From: JAOUGY01 sp963792365
GTDB taxonomy: Bacteria; Actinomycetota; Acidimicrobiia; Spongiisociales; ZC4RG35
Assembly: GCA_963792365.1 (NCBI GenBank)
Contig: CAWBVW010000002.1
Span: 1 to 64,000, forward strand
Length of the DNA stretch: 64,000 nt
Direction of reading: 5' to 3'
The notes under the pieces are model-generated. The model made no database searches and had not been told where the DNA came from. It saw only the letters and a list, made by a program, of their open reading frames with translations. The translations under genes and the position numbers were made by a program. This document shows, piece after piece, positions 41,971 through 50,086 of this stretch; position 1 is the first letter of the stretch; each line of letters begins with the position of its first letter.

Positions 41971-43188
41971 ATCAGGTACGCAAAAGGACCGTTCGCGGTC
42001 GACTGGGAGGACCGTTACGACTTCGGTGAGCTCAGGAGGCAGCGGGTTGCAAAGGCTCATGCCGCCCTCGCCGAGTCCGGTGTCGATGCCATCCTGACGT
42101 GGAAGGACGAGAACGTCCGGTATCTCACGTCGCTTCGTGCCCAGCTCATCGCCGGCAAGACGACCTCACTCAACGGAGCCTTCCTGTTCGGTGGGGAGGA
42201 TCCCATTCTCCTCGGGTCGGGAGGCGAGATCGACAAGGCCGAATTCGGCATGAGCTGGATCGGCGAAGCTCATGCGGTTCCCATCATGGAGCAGCGTGAG
42301 CTGGTCGACGGCTTCGTGACCGGCACGCTCAGGCCGTTGTTGGCGTCCCGCGGAATCGAGACCGGCAGACTGGCCGTCGACCAGGCCAACATCTCGTTCA
42401 TCCAGTCGCTGTCGACCCACCTGCCAGACCTCGAGCTCGTCGACGGCGACACGATCATGCAACAGGCCCGCTGGATCAAGACCGACATCGAGGTGGCGGT
42501 GATCGAGGAGGCCTGCGCAATCGGAGATTCGGTGACGCAACGAGCTCTCGACGAGACCCGGGCAGGGAGGCGAGAGCTGGAGGTGGCAGCCGACGCCATG
42601 CAGACCCTGTTCCGGCTGGGTGGCGAGATGGCCCACGTGATCACTCCGTTCGTGGCGTCCGGCGAGCACATGTCTCCTCCTCATCGGCTGGCCACCGACA
42701 AGATCATCCGCAACCAGGACCTCTGCTTCATCGACATCGGCGCGATGTGGAATGGCTACTTCGCCGACATCGGGCGGACCACCATCGTGGGCAAACCCTC
42801 GAAGGAGCAGAAGCGGATCTACACGGCCGTGTACGAAGGTCTGATGGCAGGCATCGCCAAGATGCGACCCGGATACACCAACAAGGATTGCGCCGACGCC
42901 ATCATCGAGAAGATCGGCGAGTACGACCTCGACGAGCATCTGTTCAGCCTCTTCATCGGTCACGGAATAGGAATCGGCGCCAACGAGCCGCCATACATCG
43001 GCGAGACACTCCCCGGTGCCACCCAGTACGACTTCCAGCCGAACATGGTGTTCGCAGTGGAGCCGCTGGTTTGGGTTCCTGGTGTGCGCGGTGGTGGCGG
43101 CGTGCGCATCGAAGACATGGTTCTCATCACCGACGGCGACCCGCATCTGCTGTCGAGGGTCGAGTACGAGGAGCGACTGCTCCTCTGA
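41971..43188 (+). CDS. M24 family metallopeptidase (Xaa-Pro dipeptidase/creatinase-like), non-standard ATC start
   Basis: The C-terminal pita-bread domain (about 180-400) shows all metal ligands: Asp in FIDIGAMWNG and FADIGRTT, His in FIGHGIGIG, Glu in VFAVEPLVW and Glu in GVRIEDMVL. The N-terminal creatinase-type domain is also intact: the frame upstream of the first ATG (42250) codes for 93 further residues, including AKGPFAVDWEDRYDF and TWKDENVRYLTSLRAQ. There is no ATG, GTG or TTG for it. An ATC at 41971, with GGGGAG eight bases upstream, is exactly where relatives start, so it is either an ATC start or a point mutation of ATG. It probably hydrolyses a peptide, amide or creatine-like substrate. 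Confidence 0.8.
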   Translation: MRYAKGPFAVDWEDRYDFGELRRQRVAKAHAALAESGVDAILTWKDENVRYLTSLRAQLIAGKTTSLNGAFLFGGEDPILLGSGGEIDKAEFGMSWIGEAHAVPIMEQRELVDGFVTGTLRPLLASRGIETGRLAVDQANISFIQSLSTHLPDLELVDGDTIMQQARWIKTDIEVAVIEEACAIGDSVTQRALDETRAGRRELEVAADAMQTLFRLGGEMAHVITPFVASGEHMSPPHRLATDKIIRNQDLCFIDIGAMWNGYFADIGRTTIVGKPSKEQKRIYTAVYEGLMAGIAKMRPGYTNKDCADAIIEKIGEYDLDEHLFSLFIGHGIGIGANEPPYIGETLPGATQYDFQPNMVFAVEPLVWVPGVRGGGGVRIEDMVLITDGDPHLLSRVEYEERLLL

Positions 43189-43189
43189 G

Positions 43190-44122
43190 TCAGGTTCCCT
43201 CGAGTCGTCGAAGTACGGCATCGACGATGGTTTCGGCGATCCGATCGACAGACTCGCGCGTGTTGCCTGCGACATGTGGAGACAGCAGCACGTTGGTGAG
43301 GCCGGCGAAGACCGCGCCATGGTCGGGCCCCAACGGCTCGGACGCGAACACGTCCAGGGCCGCGGCTCGGATCCGGTTGGATCGCAAGGCGTCGGCGAGG
43401 GCGCGCTCGTCGACGATGCCGCCCCGAGACGTATTGATCACCGTTGCGTTTGGCTTCATCCTGGAGATGGCCGTGCCATCGATCAGACCTCGCGTGCCGG
43501 CGTCGAGAGGCACGTGGAGGCTGATCACATCCGCTGTCGCCATGAGGTGGTCGAGCGGGACCGATTCGACGGTCTCCCAAGCCGTGTCGTCATCGGCCAG
43601 GAAGGGATCGTGGGCGATGATGCGCATGCCGAAGCCGGCGGCCCGCTTCGCCACGTGGCGTGCGATCGACCCGAGTCCGATCAGTCCGAGGCATTTGGCG
43701 AACAACTCGTGGCCGAAGGCGTGACCCTGCCGGGGCCACTCGCCTCTGATCATCGACTCGGTCATGCCGAACGTACCTCGACTGAGGACAAGCATCGCCC
43801 CAATGACGTATTCGGCCACCGATACGGCGTTGCCGCCGACGGCGGGAACGACCTCGACACCGGCGGCGTCGGCTGCGGCCATGTCGATGTTGTCGAGACC
43901 GACTCCCAACCTCCCGACCACGACCAGGAGGCGAGCGTGCTCGAGAAACCCGGCATCGATCGTAGTCCGGTTCCTGATGAGCACGGCTCGGGCATCCGCG
44001 ACCTGGTCGAAGAGCTCGGCCCTGCGGGCGTACAGATCGGGGTCGTACAGAACATCGTGGCGCTCGGCCAGCCGGTCGACGAATGCCGGCGGCAGGTATT
44101 CGGGCACGACGATGTCGGTCAT
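43190..44122 (-). CDS. D-isomer specific 2-hydroxyacid dehydrogenase
   Basis: A 310-residue NAD-dependent dehydrogenase with GRLGVGLDNIDMAAA near 88, the Rossmann loop LGLIGLGSIARHVA near 147, NTSRGGIVDERAL near 230 and the catalytic His in LLSPHVAGNTRES near 283. It resembles phosphoglycerate dehydrogenase relatives such as sulfolactate dehydrogenase, but substrate cannot be fixed. It is the last gene of the ABC importer operon, 19 bp after the MalG-type permease, which suggests it acts on the imported compound or its oxidised acid. It is convergent with the M24 gene, with one base between the stops. Confidence 0.86.
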   Translation of the reverse strand: MTDIVVPEYLPPAFVDRLAERHDVLYDPDLYARRAELFDQVADARAVLIRNRTTIDAGFLEHARLLVVVGRLGVGLDNIDMAAADAAGVEVVPAVGGNAVSVAEYVIGAMLVLSRGTFGMTESMIRGEWPRQGHAFGHELFAKCLGLIGLGSIARHVAKRAAGFGMRIIAHDPFLADDDTAWETVESVPLDHLMATADVISLHVPLDAGTRGLIDGTAISRMKPNATVINTSRGGIVDERALADALRSNRIRAAALDVFASEPLGPDHGAVFAGLTNVLLSPHVAGNTRESVDRIAETIVDAVLRRLEGT

Positions 44123-44141
44123 GCCGGTGCCGGTCGACCGA

Positions 44142-45074
44142 TCATTTGCCGGAGCCCGAGACGAGGCCGGCCACCACGTATTTCTCCACGCGGGTGTAGA
44201 CGAGCACGAACGGGAGCACGGTGAGCAGGGTGAATGCCGCTTCCCCGGGGAAGTTTGCGATGCCCTCGATCCCCTGCATCAGGTAGAGCTCAAACGGCAG
44301 CGTCCGCTTGCCCGGCGATGACGTGAGCACCAGCACCAGGGTGAACTCGTTCCAGGCCTCACGGAAGGCCAGCACTCCGATGGTGATCATCGCCGGCGCT
44401 GCCAACGGAGCCACGATGTACCGCAGACGACCCCACAGCGTGGCGCCGTCGACGTTGGCCGCCTCTTCGATCTCCCGGGGTATCTGTTGGAAGAAGCCGA
44501 CCATGAGCCACACCGCCAGCGGTAGCAACATGCCGGTGTAGACCACGATCAATGTCAGGCGCCGGTCGAGCATTCCGGTGACCACGGCCAGCCGATAAAT
44601 GGGCACCATGAGCCCGAGACTGGGCACCAGTCGGGGGAGCAGCGTGAACAGAAGCAAGAGGTGCCGCCCACGGAAGTTGAAGCGCGCAAAGGCGTAGGCG
44701 GCCGGGACACCGATCACCAGGCTGAGCACCGTGGTCCCCACGCCCACGACGACACTGTTGAACAGCGATGTGGTGAAGCTCTCGCTGGAGAGCACCTCCC
44801 TGTAGGCGTCGAAGTTCGGCGACGCCGGGATCAGCGACGGGTTGGCGAAGACCTGTGCCCGATCCTTGAACGACACCGACAATGTCACCAGGAATGGCGC
44901 CAGCGTCCACACCATCAGAGCGATCAGGGGCAGGCTCAACAGCACGGTGCGCAAGCCGCGACGCAGCCGTCCGCCGGCGGTGACGTGCGGCTCGGGAGGG
45001 CGGCCGGTGACCGAGGCGGTGGCCCGGGCGACGGCTCCCGAGAATGGCGGATCTGGCTGGTTCTGGTCGGTCAT
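44142..45074 (-). CDS. Carbohydrate ABC transporter permease, MalG type
   Basis: A 310-residue permease with six transmembrane helices and a polar N-terminal tail of about 35 residues. The EAA loop that docks the ATPase is EEAANVDGATLWGRLRYI near 222-239, and the following block has the usual glycine. The ATG at 45074 overlaps the stop of the MalF-type permease (ATGA). Together they form the membrane channel of a CUT1-type importer. No ATPase gene is in the operon, so a shared MsmK-like ATPase encoded elsewhere is required (inference from the family). Confidence 0.88.
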   Translation of the reverse strand: MTDQNQPDPPFSGAVARATASVTGRPPEPHVTAGGRLRRGLRTVLLSLPLIALMVWTLAPFLVTLSVSFKDRAQVFANPSLIPASPNFDAYREVLSSESFTTSLFNSVVVGVGTTVLSLVIGVPAAYAFARFNFRGRHLLLLFTLLPRLVPSLGLMVPIYRLAVVTGMLDRRLTLIVVYTGMLLPLAVWLMVGFFQQIPREIEEAANVDGATLWGRLRYIVAPLAAPAMITIGVLAFREAWNEFTLVLVLTSSPGKRTLPFELYLMQGIEGIANFPGEAAFTLLTVLPFVLVYTRVEKYVVAGLVSGSGK

Positions 45075-46018
45075 GATTCGTAGTCGTATCGACGTGCGAT
45101 CCCCGCATATGCCAGTGTCAAGAAGGCGTTGAGGACAAGGATGAAGGTGGCGATCGCCAGCGCTTCCTCGAACTCGAGGTTGCGAAACGCAACGGTGTAC
45201 ATCTCCATGGCCAGCGTCTGGGTGGCCTTGAGCGGTCCGCCGCCGGTGAGTGCCAAGACCACGCCCAGCCCGGTCAGGGTCGAATAGCTGAGCCACACGG
45301 TGGAGATGAACAGCTGGGGTGCGACCAGGGGGATCGTCACGCGCCGTGCCCGCGTCCAGCCGGTGGCACCGTCGACGAGCGCCGCATCGAGAAACGCCTT
45401 GTCGACCGTCATCAGCCCACCGAGCAGCAGCAGGATCGTGAGCGGGAGATCCGTCCATACCTGGGTGAAGATCACCACGACCATGGCCAGTGTCTGGTCG
45501 GCGAGCCAGGACGGGCCGTCGAAGCCGAAGAACTCGATCACGCGGTTCAGCTGTCCGAACTGTGAGTTGAAGAGGATCCGGAACATCACGGCCGCGGCCA
45601 CGTTCGAGATGATGTAGGGAGCAACGGTGACCGCCCGCAGGAATCTGAGTCGTTCAACGACCCTGAAGAGCGCAAACGAGAAGAAGAGACCCAACGCCGT
45701 CCCCACGATCAGCGATCCGAACACAAACACCGCGGTGCGGTTCATCGCATGCCAGAACGTCGGCGACCCGAACATCTTCAAGTAGTTCTCGAACCCCACG
45801 TACTCGAGGGGGGCGCCCAGCGTCTCGCGTGTGTACAGGCTCTGCCAGATGCCGTACAGCACCGGGAAACCGAGGATCGCGGCCACCAGCAGGATGGCCG
45901 GCAGGCTGAACAGGTAAGGAGTGGCCGCCTTCTGTCCCAGCACCGAGTACTTGTTGGGCGACGGCCCTCGGCGTCGGCCCCGATTCCGGCGCTTCTGTGG
46001 GACCGTGGCGGACGTCAT
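45071..46018 (-). CDS. Carbohydrate ABC transporter permease, MalF type
   Basis: A 315-residue permease with six to seven helices. After a basic N-terminus, LFSLPAILLVAAILGFPVLY is helix 1. The ATPase-docking loop is LDAALVDGATGWTRARRVTI near 215-234, the EAA-type motif with D in place of the first E. It pairs with the MalG-type gene (4-bp overlap). A strong hairpin separates it from the solute-binding protein gene upstream, which usually lowers permease expression relative to the binding protein. Substrate class is a sugar or related polyol by family. Confidence 0.88.
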   Translation of the reverse strand: MTSATVPQKRRNRGRRRGPSPNKYSVLGQKAATPYLFSLPAILLVAAILGFPVLYGIWQSLYTRETLGAPLEYVGFENYLKMFGSPTFWHAMNRTAVFVFGSLIVGTALGLFFSFALFRVVERLRFLRAVTVAPYIISNVAAAVMFRILFNSQFGQLNRVIEFFGFDGPSWLADQTLAMVVVIFTQVWTDLPLTILLLLGGLMTVDKAFLDAALVDGATGWTRARRVTIPLVAPQLFISTVWLSYSTLTGLGVVLALTGGGPLKATQTLAMEMYTVAFRNLEFEEALAIATFILVLNAFLTLAYAGIARRYDYES

Positions 46019-46042
46019 CGGGAGGTGCCCTCCTCAGAGCAA

Positions 46043-46073
46043 AGCGCACCCGTGTGAGTGACACGGGTGCGCT
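46043..46073 (-). terminator. Intra-operon hairpin between solute-binding protein and permease genes
   Basis: A perfect 13-bp stem (AGCGCACCCGTGT at 46043-46055 and ACACGGGTGCGCT at 46061-46073) with the loop GAGTG. It lies 42 bp after the binding-protein stop and 24 bp before the permease start, and has no T run. It could stop part of the transcripts or protect the 3' end of the binding-protein mRNA, giving an excess of binding protein. Confidence 0.7.
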
Positions 46074-46115
46074 GCACGTAGCGGGGTCGGTGTCGTACGA
46101 ACACCACCGTCCCGG

Positions 46116-47468
46116 TCAGGCTTCGTCGAGTAGGGGCTGGTACTGCTCTGCGAGGTCCTCCGCGGACTTGTCGGTACCGATCACGATCTCACCGAACATC
46201 TGCTCGAGGATCCCTTCGACTTCACCGGCGCTCGGACCCGCCGGCGTCGGCGTGCTGTTCAGGTAGGCCTGCTTGAGGTCGTCGTTGAAGAACGGCCAGA
46301 TGTCGAGCAGCTCGGGGCTGTTGATGGCCTCGGTCTGACGCATGGGTACCGATCCGTTGGCGGCCGCCTCCAAGAGGTTGTTCGTTTCGGCGATGTATCT
46401 CAGCACCAGGGCCGCCTCGTCGGGGTGTTCGGTGCCATCGACCACTGCCCACGTCCGTGCTGCCGAGAGTGCGACACCATCGGCACCTCCGCCGGAGCGG
46501 GACAGGGGCACCGGGGTCAGATTCCACTGATCCGGGTAGTCGAAGGCCTCGGCCTCGTTGAAGTCGCTGGCTGTCGTGAAGCCGTCGAGGATCAAACCGG
46601 CATCGCTCGAGACGAACGCCCCGCGAGACTCGTCTTCACCCCAGGCGATGGCCTCGGGTGGCAACAGCCCCTCGTTGGCGGCCTGGAGGAACCAGTTGAT
46701 CGTGTAGAGGCCGCCTTCGGAGGTCAGGTCCGGGACCGGGCCGTCGAAGGGAGCACCGGCAGCCGCCAGCATGGTCTTGAGCGTGGTCACGCCCTGACCG
46801 GCCTGGGCCTGCACCGTGAGTGGAATGCTGTCGGGCCGCGACGCCTTCATGGCCCGCATGGCATCGAGCACACCGTCGAGAGACTCGAACGGGACGCTGA
46901 CTCCTGCTTCTTCGAACCACTCGACGTTGTAGTACAGGACGTCGAAGTTGGCCGTGATCGAAGCTCCCCATTTGGCGCCGTCGATGGCGGTCTCGTCCCA
47001 CACCAACGGAAGCAACAGGTCGTACTGATCGGGGTTCTCCTCCTGCCACGCTGCCGCGATGGGGTCGTGGGGGGCCAAGAGCCCCGCTTCGACGTAGTTC
47101 TCGATGAGGAACGAGTCCTCGGCACCGAGCACGTCGGGTAGAGCCTGACCGGCGTCCCGCATCCTCAGGAACTGCTGAAGGATGTCGTCGTTGGACTGAA
47201 CGTCGAATTCGACGTTGACGTTGGGGTTTTCGGCTTCGAAGCTCGCGAACTGATCCGGCGGGATGTAGTAGTCCCGGGTAACCCAGACCAGCAGGTCGAT
47301 CTGGTCGCCGTCGCCACCTGCCGAGGTGGCGTCCGGATCATCGGACGAAGTGTCGTCTGTCGCCGTGTCGGAGCCGCAAGCGGCCAGGATCATTCCGATC
47401 GCCAGCAGCAGAGCCAGCAGGGTCGTAGGTCGATGTCGAGGGTGTGCGCGCAAAGAACTGAAGATCAC
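46116..47468 (-). CDS. ABC transporter extracellular solute-binding lipoprotein (family 1)
   Basis: A 450-residue lipoprotein. The signal peptide ends in LAAC with the lipidated Cys at 31, then an Asp/Ser/Thr linker (about 32-55). The mature part starts IDLLVWVTRDYYIPPDQFASF, the usual first strand of cluster B carbohydrate-binding proteins, and includes NEGLLPPEAIAWGEDESRGA and the ARTWAVVDGTEHPDEAALVL region typical of family 1. It captures a sugar-like substrate outside the membrane for the two permeases downstream. It is first in its operon, divergent from the Gfo/Idh/MocA gene at 47634, and its upstream region holds the palindrome CTACATAATGTAG. Confidence 0.88.
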   Translation of the reverse strand: MIFSSLRAHPRHRPTTLLALLLAIGMILAACGSDTATDDTSSDDPDATSAGGDGDQIDLLVWVTRDYYIPPDQFASFEAENPNVNVEFDVQSNDDILQQFLRMRDAGQALPDVLGAEDSFLIENYVEAGLLAPHDPIAAAWQEENPDQYDLLLPLVWDETAIDGAKWGASITANFDVLYYNVEWFEEAGVSVPFESLDGVLDAMRAMKASRPDSIPLTVQAQAGQGVTTLKTMLAAAGAPFDGPVPDLTSEGGLYTINWFLQAANEGLLPPEAIAWGEDESRGAFVSSDAGLILDGFTTASDFNEAEAFDYPDQWNLTPVPLSRSGGGADGVALSAARTWAVVDGTEHPDEAALVLRYIAETNNLLEAAANGSVPMRQTEAINSPELLDIWPFFNDDLKQAYLNSTPTPAGPSAGEVEGILEQMFGEIVIGTDKSAEDLAEQYQPLLDEA

Positions 47469-47538
47469 TGAATCTCCTCCTCCCGTAGTGTCCTGCGGTG
47501 GGCTCGATCGCTCAGAGCAGGTGAGAAACGTAGATCTC

Positions 47539-47557
47539 CTACATAATGTAGACTACC
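47539..47557. promoter_or_regulatory. Palindromic operator candidate CTACATAATGTAG
   Basis: CTACAT-A-ATGTAG (47539-47551) is a perfect 6-1-6 palindrome in the 165-bp region between the ABC operon (start 47468) and the oxidoreductase (start 47634). The right part continues as ATGTAGACTACC, matching 11 of 12 bases of the site in front of the GntR gene at 41837. Further CTAC/GTAG half-sites flank it. Confidence 0.55.
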
Positions 47558-47633
47558 GACTACTTAACCGAGGGTCAAACAGCGCCCGTTTCGGCCAAGA
47601 CCACCGAATCGGCCGGCGCACTGGAGGAGCACC

Positions 47634-48629
47634 ATGGACAGGCTACGAGTCGCCTCGATCGGACTGGGATGGTGGGGCGGCACCCTCGCCGGCAAGGCCG
47701 GCGAGGCAGGACTGAACCTGGTTGCGGCTTTCGCCCGGACCGAAGCCGCCCGTGACGAATTCGCCTCCACACACGGATGTCGATCCGTGTCGTCCCTCGA
47801 TGCGCTACTTTCTGATCCCGAGGTCGAAGCGGTGCTCATCGCCACGCCGCACTCGACGCACGCCGACCTGGTCGTTGAGGCGGCCTCGGCGGGCAAACAC
47901 GTCTTCATCGACAAGCCCTTCACGCTCACAGTTGCCGAGGCAAAGCGGGCCATCGCCGCTGCCGATGATGCGGGCGTCGTACTCCAAGTCGGTCACAACA
48001 GGCGTCGGCAACCTGCCACCAGGCGTCTGAAGCAGATGGTCGATGCCGGCGAGCTCGGAATGGTCCACTATGCCGAGGCGAATCTCTCCTACCCAAAGGG
48101 TCTCAACCCGCGCTCCGGATGGCGAGGCGACCCGGCGGAGAGCCCGGCGGGCGGCATGACCGGCCTCGGCGTGCACATGGCAGACAACCTGATCTATCTG
48201 CTGGGCCGGCCCGCTCGTGTGGCGGCATTCAGCAAGCAGGTCATCGGGGTGGGCGCGCTCGACGACGTCACCACGGCGACGCTGGAATTCGAGTCGGGGC
48301 CGCTGGGGTTTCTCGCCACCAGCATGGTCATCCCCGACATCGCTCGCACTGCGGTCTGGGGCACGGAGGCGGCTGCGTGGAACGAGATCGACGGGGAGAG
48401 GTTCTTCGTGCAGCGGACCGGCGACAAGGATCGCACCGAGCAGCCGGTCGACACCCTCGACACCGTCCAGGACGAGCTCTCCGAGTTCGAGACCAATGTG
48501 CGAGAGGGCCGGCGGCCCGAAACCGGGGGACCCGAAGCTCTGGAGGTCGTGGCTGTGCTCGAAGGGATGGTCGAGTCGGCGACGTTAGGGCGGGTAGTGG
48601 ATCTCGATGAGGTCCGATCCCGGCACTGA
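47634..48629 (+). CDS. Gfo/Idh/MocA family oxidoreductase
   Basis: A 331-residue oxidoreductase. VASIGLGWWGGTLAGKAG is the Rossmann start, VFIDKPFTLTVAEAK near 88 contains the D-K-P motif, and GVHMADNLIYLLGRP near 180 the catalytic region. It is nearly colinear with the protein at 26617 and close to that at 16470. The ATG at 47634 has AGGAG upstream. It is divergent from the ABC importer, so oxidation of the imported sugar or polyol is the natural reading. A short hairpin (48664-48678) follows, shared with the convergent nitrile hydratase-like unit. Confidence 0.86.
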   Translation: MDRLRVASIGLGWWGGTLAGKAGEAGLNLVAAFARTEAARDEFASTHGCRSVSSLDALLSDPEVEAVLIATPHSTHADLVVEAASAGKHVFIDKPFTLTVAEAKRAIAAADDAGVVLQVGHNRRRQPATRRLKQMVDAGELGMVHYAEANLSYPKGLNPRSGWRGDPAESPAGGMTGLGVHMADNLIYLLGRPARVAAFSKQVIGVGALDDVTTATLEFESGPLGFLATSMVIPDIARTAVWGTEAAAWNEIDGERFFVQRTGDKDRTEQPVDTLDTVQDELSEFETNVREGRRPETGGPEALEVVAVLEGMVESATLGRVVDLDEVRSRH

Positions 48630-48667
48630 ACGCTCCAGCGACCGGCCGGACGAGATCACGAATCGGA

Positions 48668-48952
48668 TCACCGATCCGCTTCGGCTGGCTCCAGCCACTC
48701 GTCGTGGAGGTCCGCCGTCACCAGATCTTCGCCTTCCAGTCCAAAGAGGTCCTCGATCGTGAACTCCACCGTGTAGAGCGGCGGATAGGGCTGGTGGTGG
48801 TCGAGGGGATTCACGATTACTCCGTGACGAGCCGTGACGACTCCCGAGTGTCCGCGGACATAGCGGGGAGTGCGAGGGTTGCCGGTCGGGACGTTGCGGA
48901 CCACCCGAACTCGGTCGCCAACCGAGAATCGCTCTTCACCGGAACTCGTCAT
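48668..48952 (-). CDS. Nitrile hydratase beta-subunit C-terminal-like (SH3-type) small protein
   Basis: A 94-residue protein equal to only the C-terminal SH3-like half of nitrile hydratase beta subunits: FSVGDRVRVV near 9-18, RTPRYVRGHSGVV near 26-38 and LYTVEFTIEDLFG near 58-70. In thiocyanate hydrolase and toyocamycin nitrile hydratase the beta subunit is split into two genes in this way. No N-terminal half gene is present next to it. The ATG overlaps the stop of the alpha-type gene (ATGA), so the two subunits are made together. Expected role: half of a cobalt nitrile or thiocyanate hydratase. Confidence 0.8.
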   Translation of the reverse strand: MTSSGEERFSVGDRVRVVRNVPTGNPRTPRYVRGHSGVVTARHGVIVNPLDHHQPYPPLYTVEFTIEDLFGLEGEDLVTADLHDEWLEPAEADR

Positions 48953-49929
48953 GAGCCAGGGGCAGGTATCTCTGCGCTGCCGACCAGGCTCTCGGCCGTC
49001 ACCAGATCGGCCAGGTCCTCCTCCGACATGCCCTCGGTGCCGGCGGGGCGCCGTGGGAGCACCATCCACCTCACGTCCGAGGTCGAGTCGTGAACGACCA
49101 CTTTGCGGTCCGGGGAGATGTCGAGTTCAAACATGTCGTGGAGGGTCGTTCGCGGGTCGGCGACGATCCGCTGCTTGTACTCGTCGGTGCGGTACCACCA
49201 CGGCGGATTCCCCAGTAGATCATGCGGGTAGCACGAGCAGAGCGTGCACACCACCACGTGGTGTGAGTCGTCGGTGGCCTCCGCCACGCCGAGCTTGCCG
49301 AGGCGTCCCGGGGGAATGTCCAGCTCGCGGACCGCCTCCCGGCCTGTTTCGAGCAGTCGTCGTTTGAACTCGGGGTCGACCCACGCCCTGGCAACGATCC
49401 GCGCACCGTTGCGGTAGCCGCGCTCGGAGAGGATCGATCGCTGCGTCTCGAGTTGGGCCTCGGTGATCTCGCCTCGTTCGATGAGCGCACGGGTGTACAC
49501 GTTCACCAGGTGGTTGGTCTCGGCGAGCGCTCCTTCGAGCGCCGTGATTCGAGCGAGGAGATCGCCCTCGTATGTTCGTGTTGCCAGCCGGAAGAACTCG
49601 TCGTAGTCGCCGCGTTCGCGTCGGGTGTCGTCGATCGCGATCGATGTCGAGGCGAGCTTCGTGGTCACAGACGCAATCCCGAGGATCATGGCGTCGAGAG
49701 CGTCCTCGAGGGCCCGAATGCGGGCTTCGAGATCGTCTTCCGGTTCAACGAGATGTGGTCCGCCGGTCGCCTGATGCGCAGCCAGCAGGTCCGTGAATCC
49801 GATGATCCCACGGCGCAACGAGAACAGCACACGCGGCTCGACTCGCTTGCGGCGGAAGTACTCGAGATCGGATGCGACCGCCTCGACGTGACCCTCGAAG
49901 TCTTCCATGTGGGGGTGATCGGAGCTCAT
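48949..49929 (-). CDS. Nitrile hydratase/thiocyanate hydrolase alpha-type subunit with long N-terminal extension
   Basis: A 326-residue protein. The metal-binding claw is VVCTLCSCYP (Cys228, Cys231, Ser232, Cys233); threonine after the first Cys is the cobalt-type version. The alpha domain starts near 145 with RALIERGEITEAQ and GYRNGARIVARAWVDPEF. Residues 1-140 are an extension not present in standard alpha subunits (about 200 residues); it is helical with two similar ALE-x-AL heptad-like segments near 73 and 130, possibly a coiled coil. The ATG at 49929 lacks a clear ribosome site and may be leaderless. The usual cobalt chaperone gene is missing here. Confidence 0.83.
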   Translation of the reverse strand: MSSDHPHMEDFEGHVEAVASDLEYFRRKRVEPRVLFSLRRGIIGFTDLLAAHQATGGPHLVEPEDDLEARIRALEDALDAMILGIASVTTKLASTSIAIDDTRRERGDYDEFFRLATRTYEGDLLARITALEGALAETNHLVNVYTRALIERGEITEAQLETQRSILSERGYRNGARIVARAWVDPEFKRRLLETGREAVRELDIPPGRLGKLGVAEATDDSHHVVVCTLCSCYPHDLLGNPPWWYRTDEYKQRIVADPRTTLHDMFELDISPDRKVVVHDSTSDVRWMVLPRRPAGTEGMSEEDLADLVTAESLVGSAEIPAPGS

Positions 49930-50086
49930 GGTGCGACGATAGAGCATCCCGCCCCTTGGCGGCCGGTCGTGATCCCTCACGCGAGTGCCTGCCAGGGGCG
50001 AGTGGGGGTCGTTCCGGCAGCACCGAGGAATCCGCTCCGGCTATGTTCGGAGATGAGGCGGCCGGCGTGAGAACGTGAGGAGTTAC

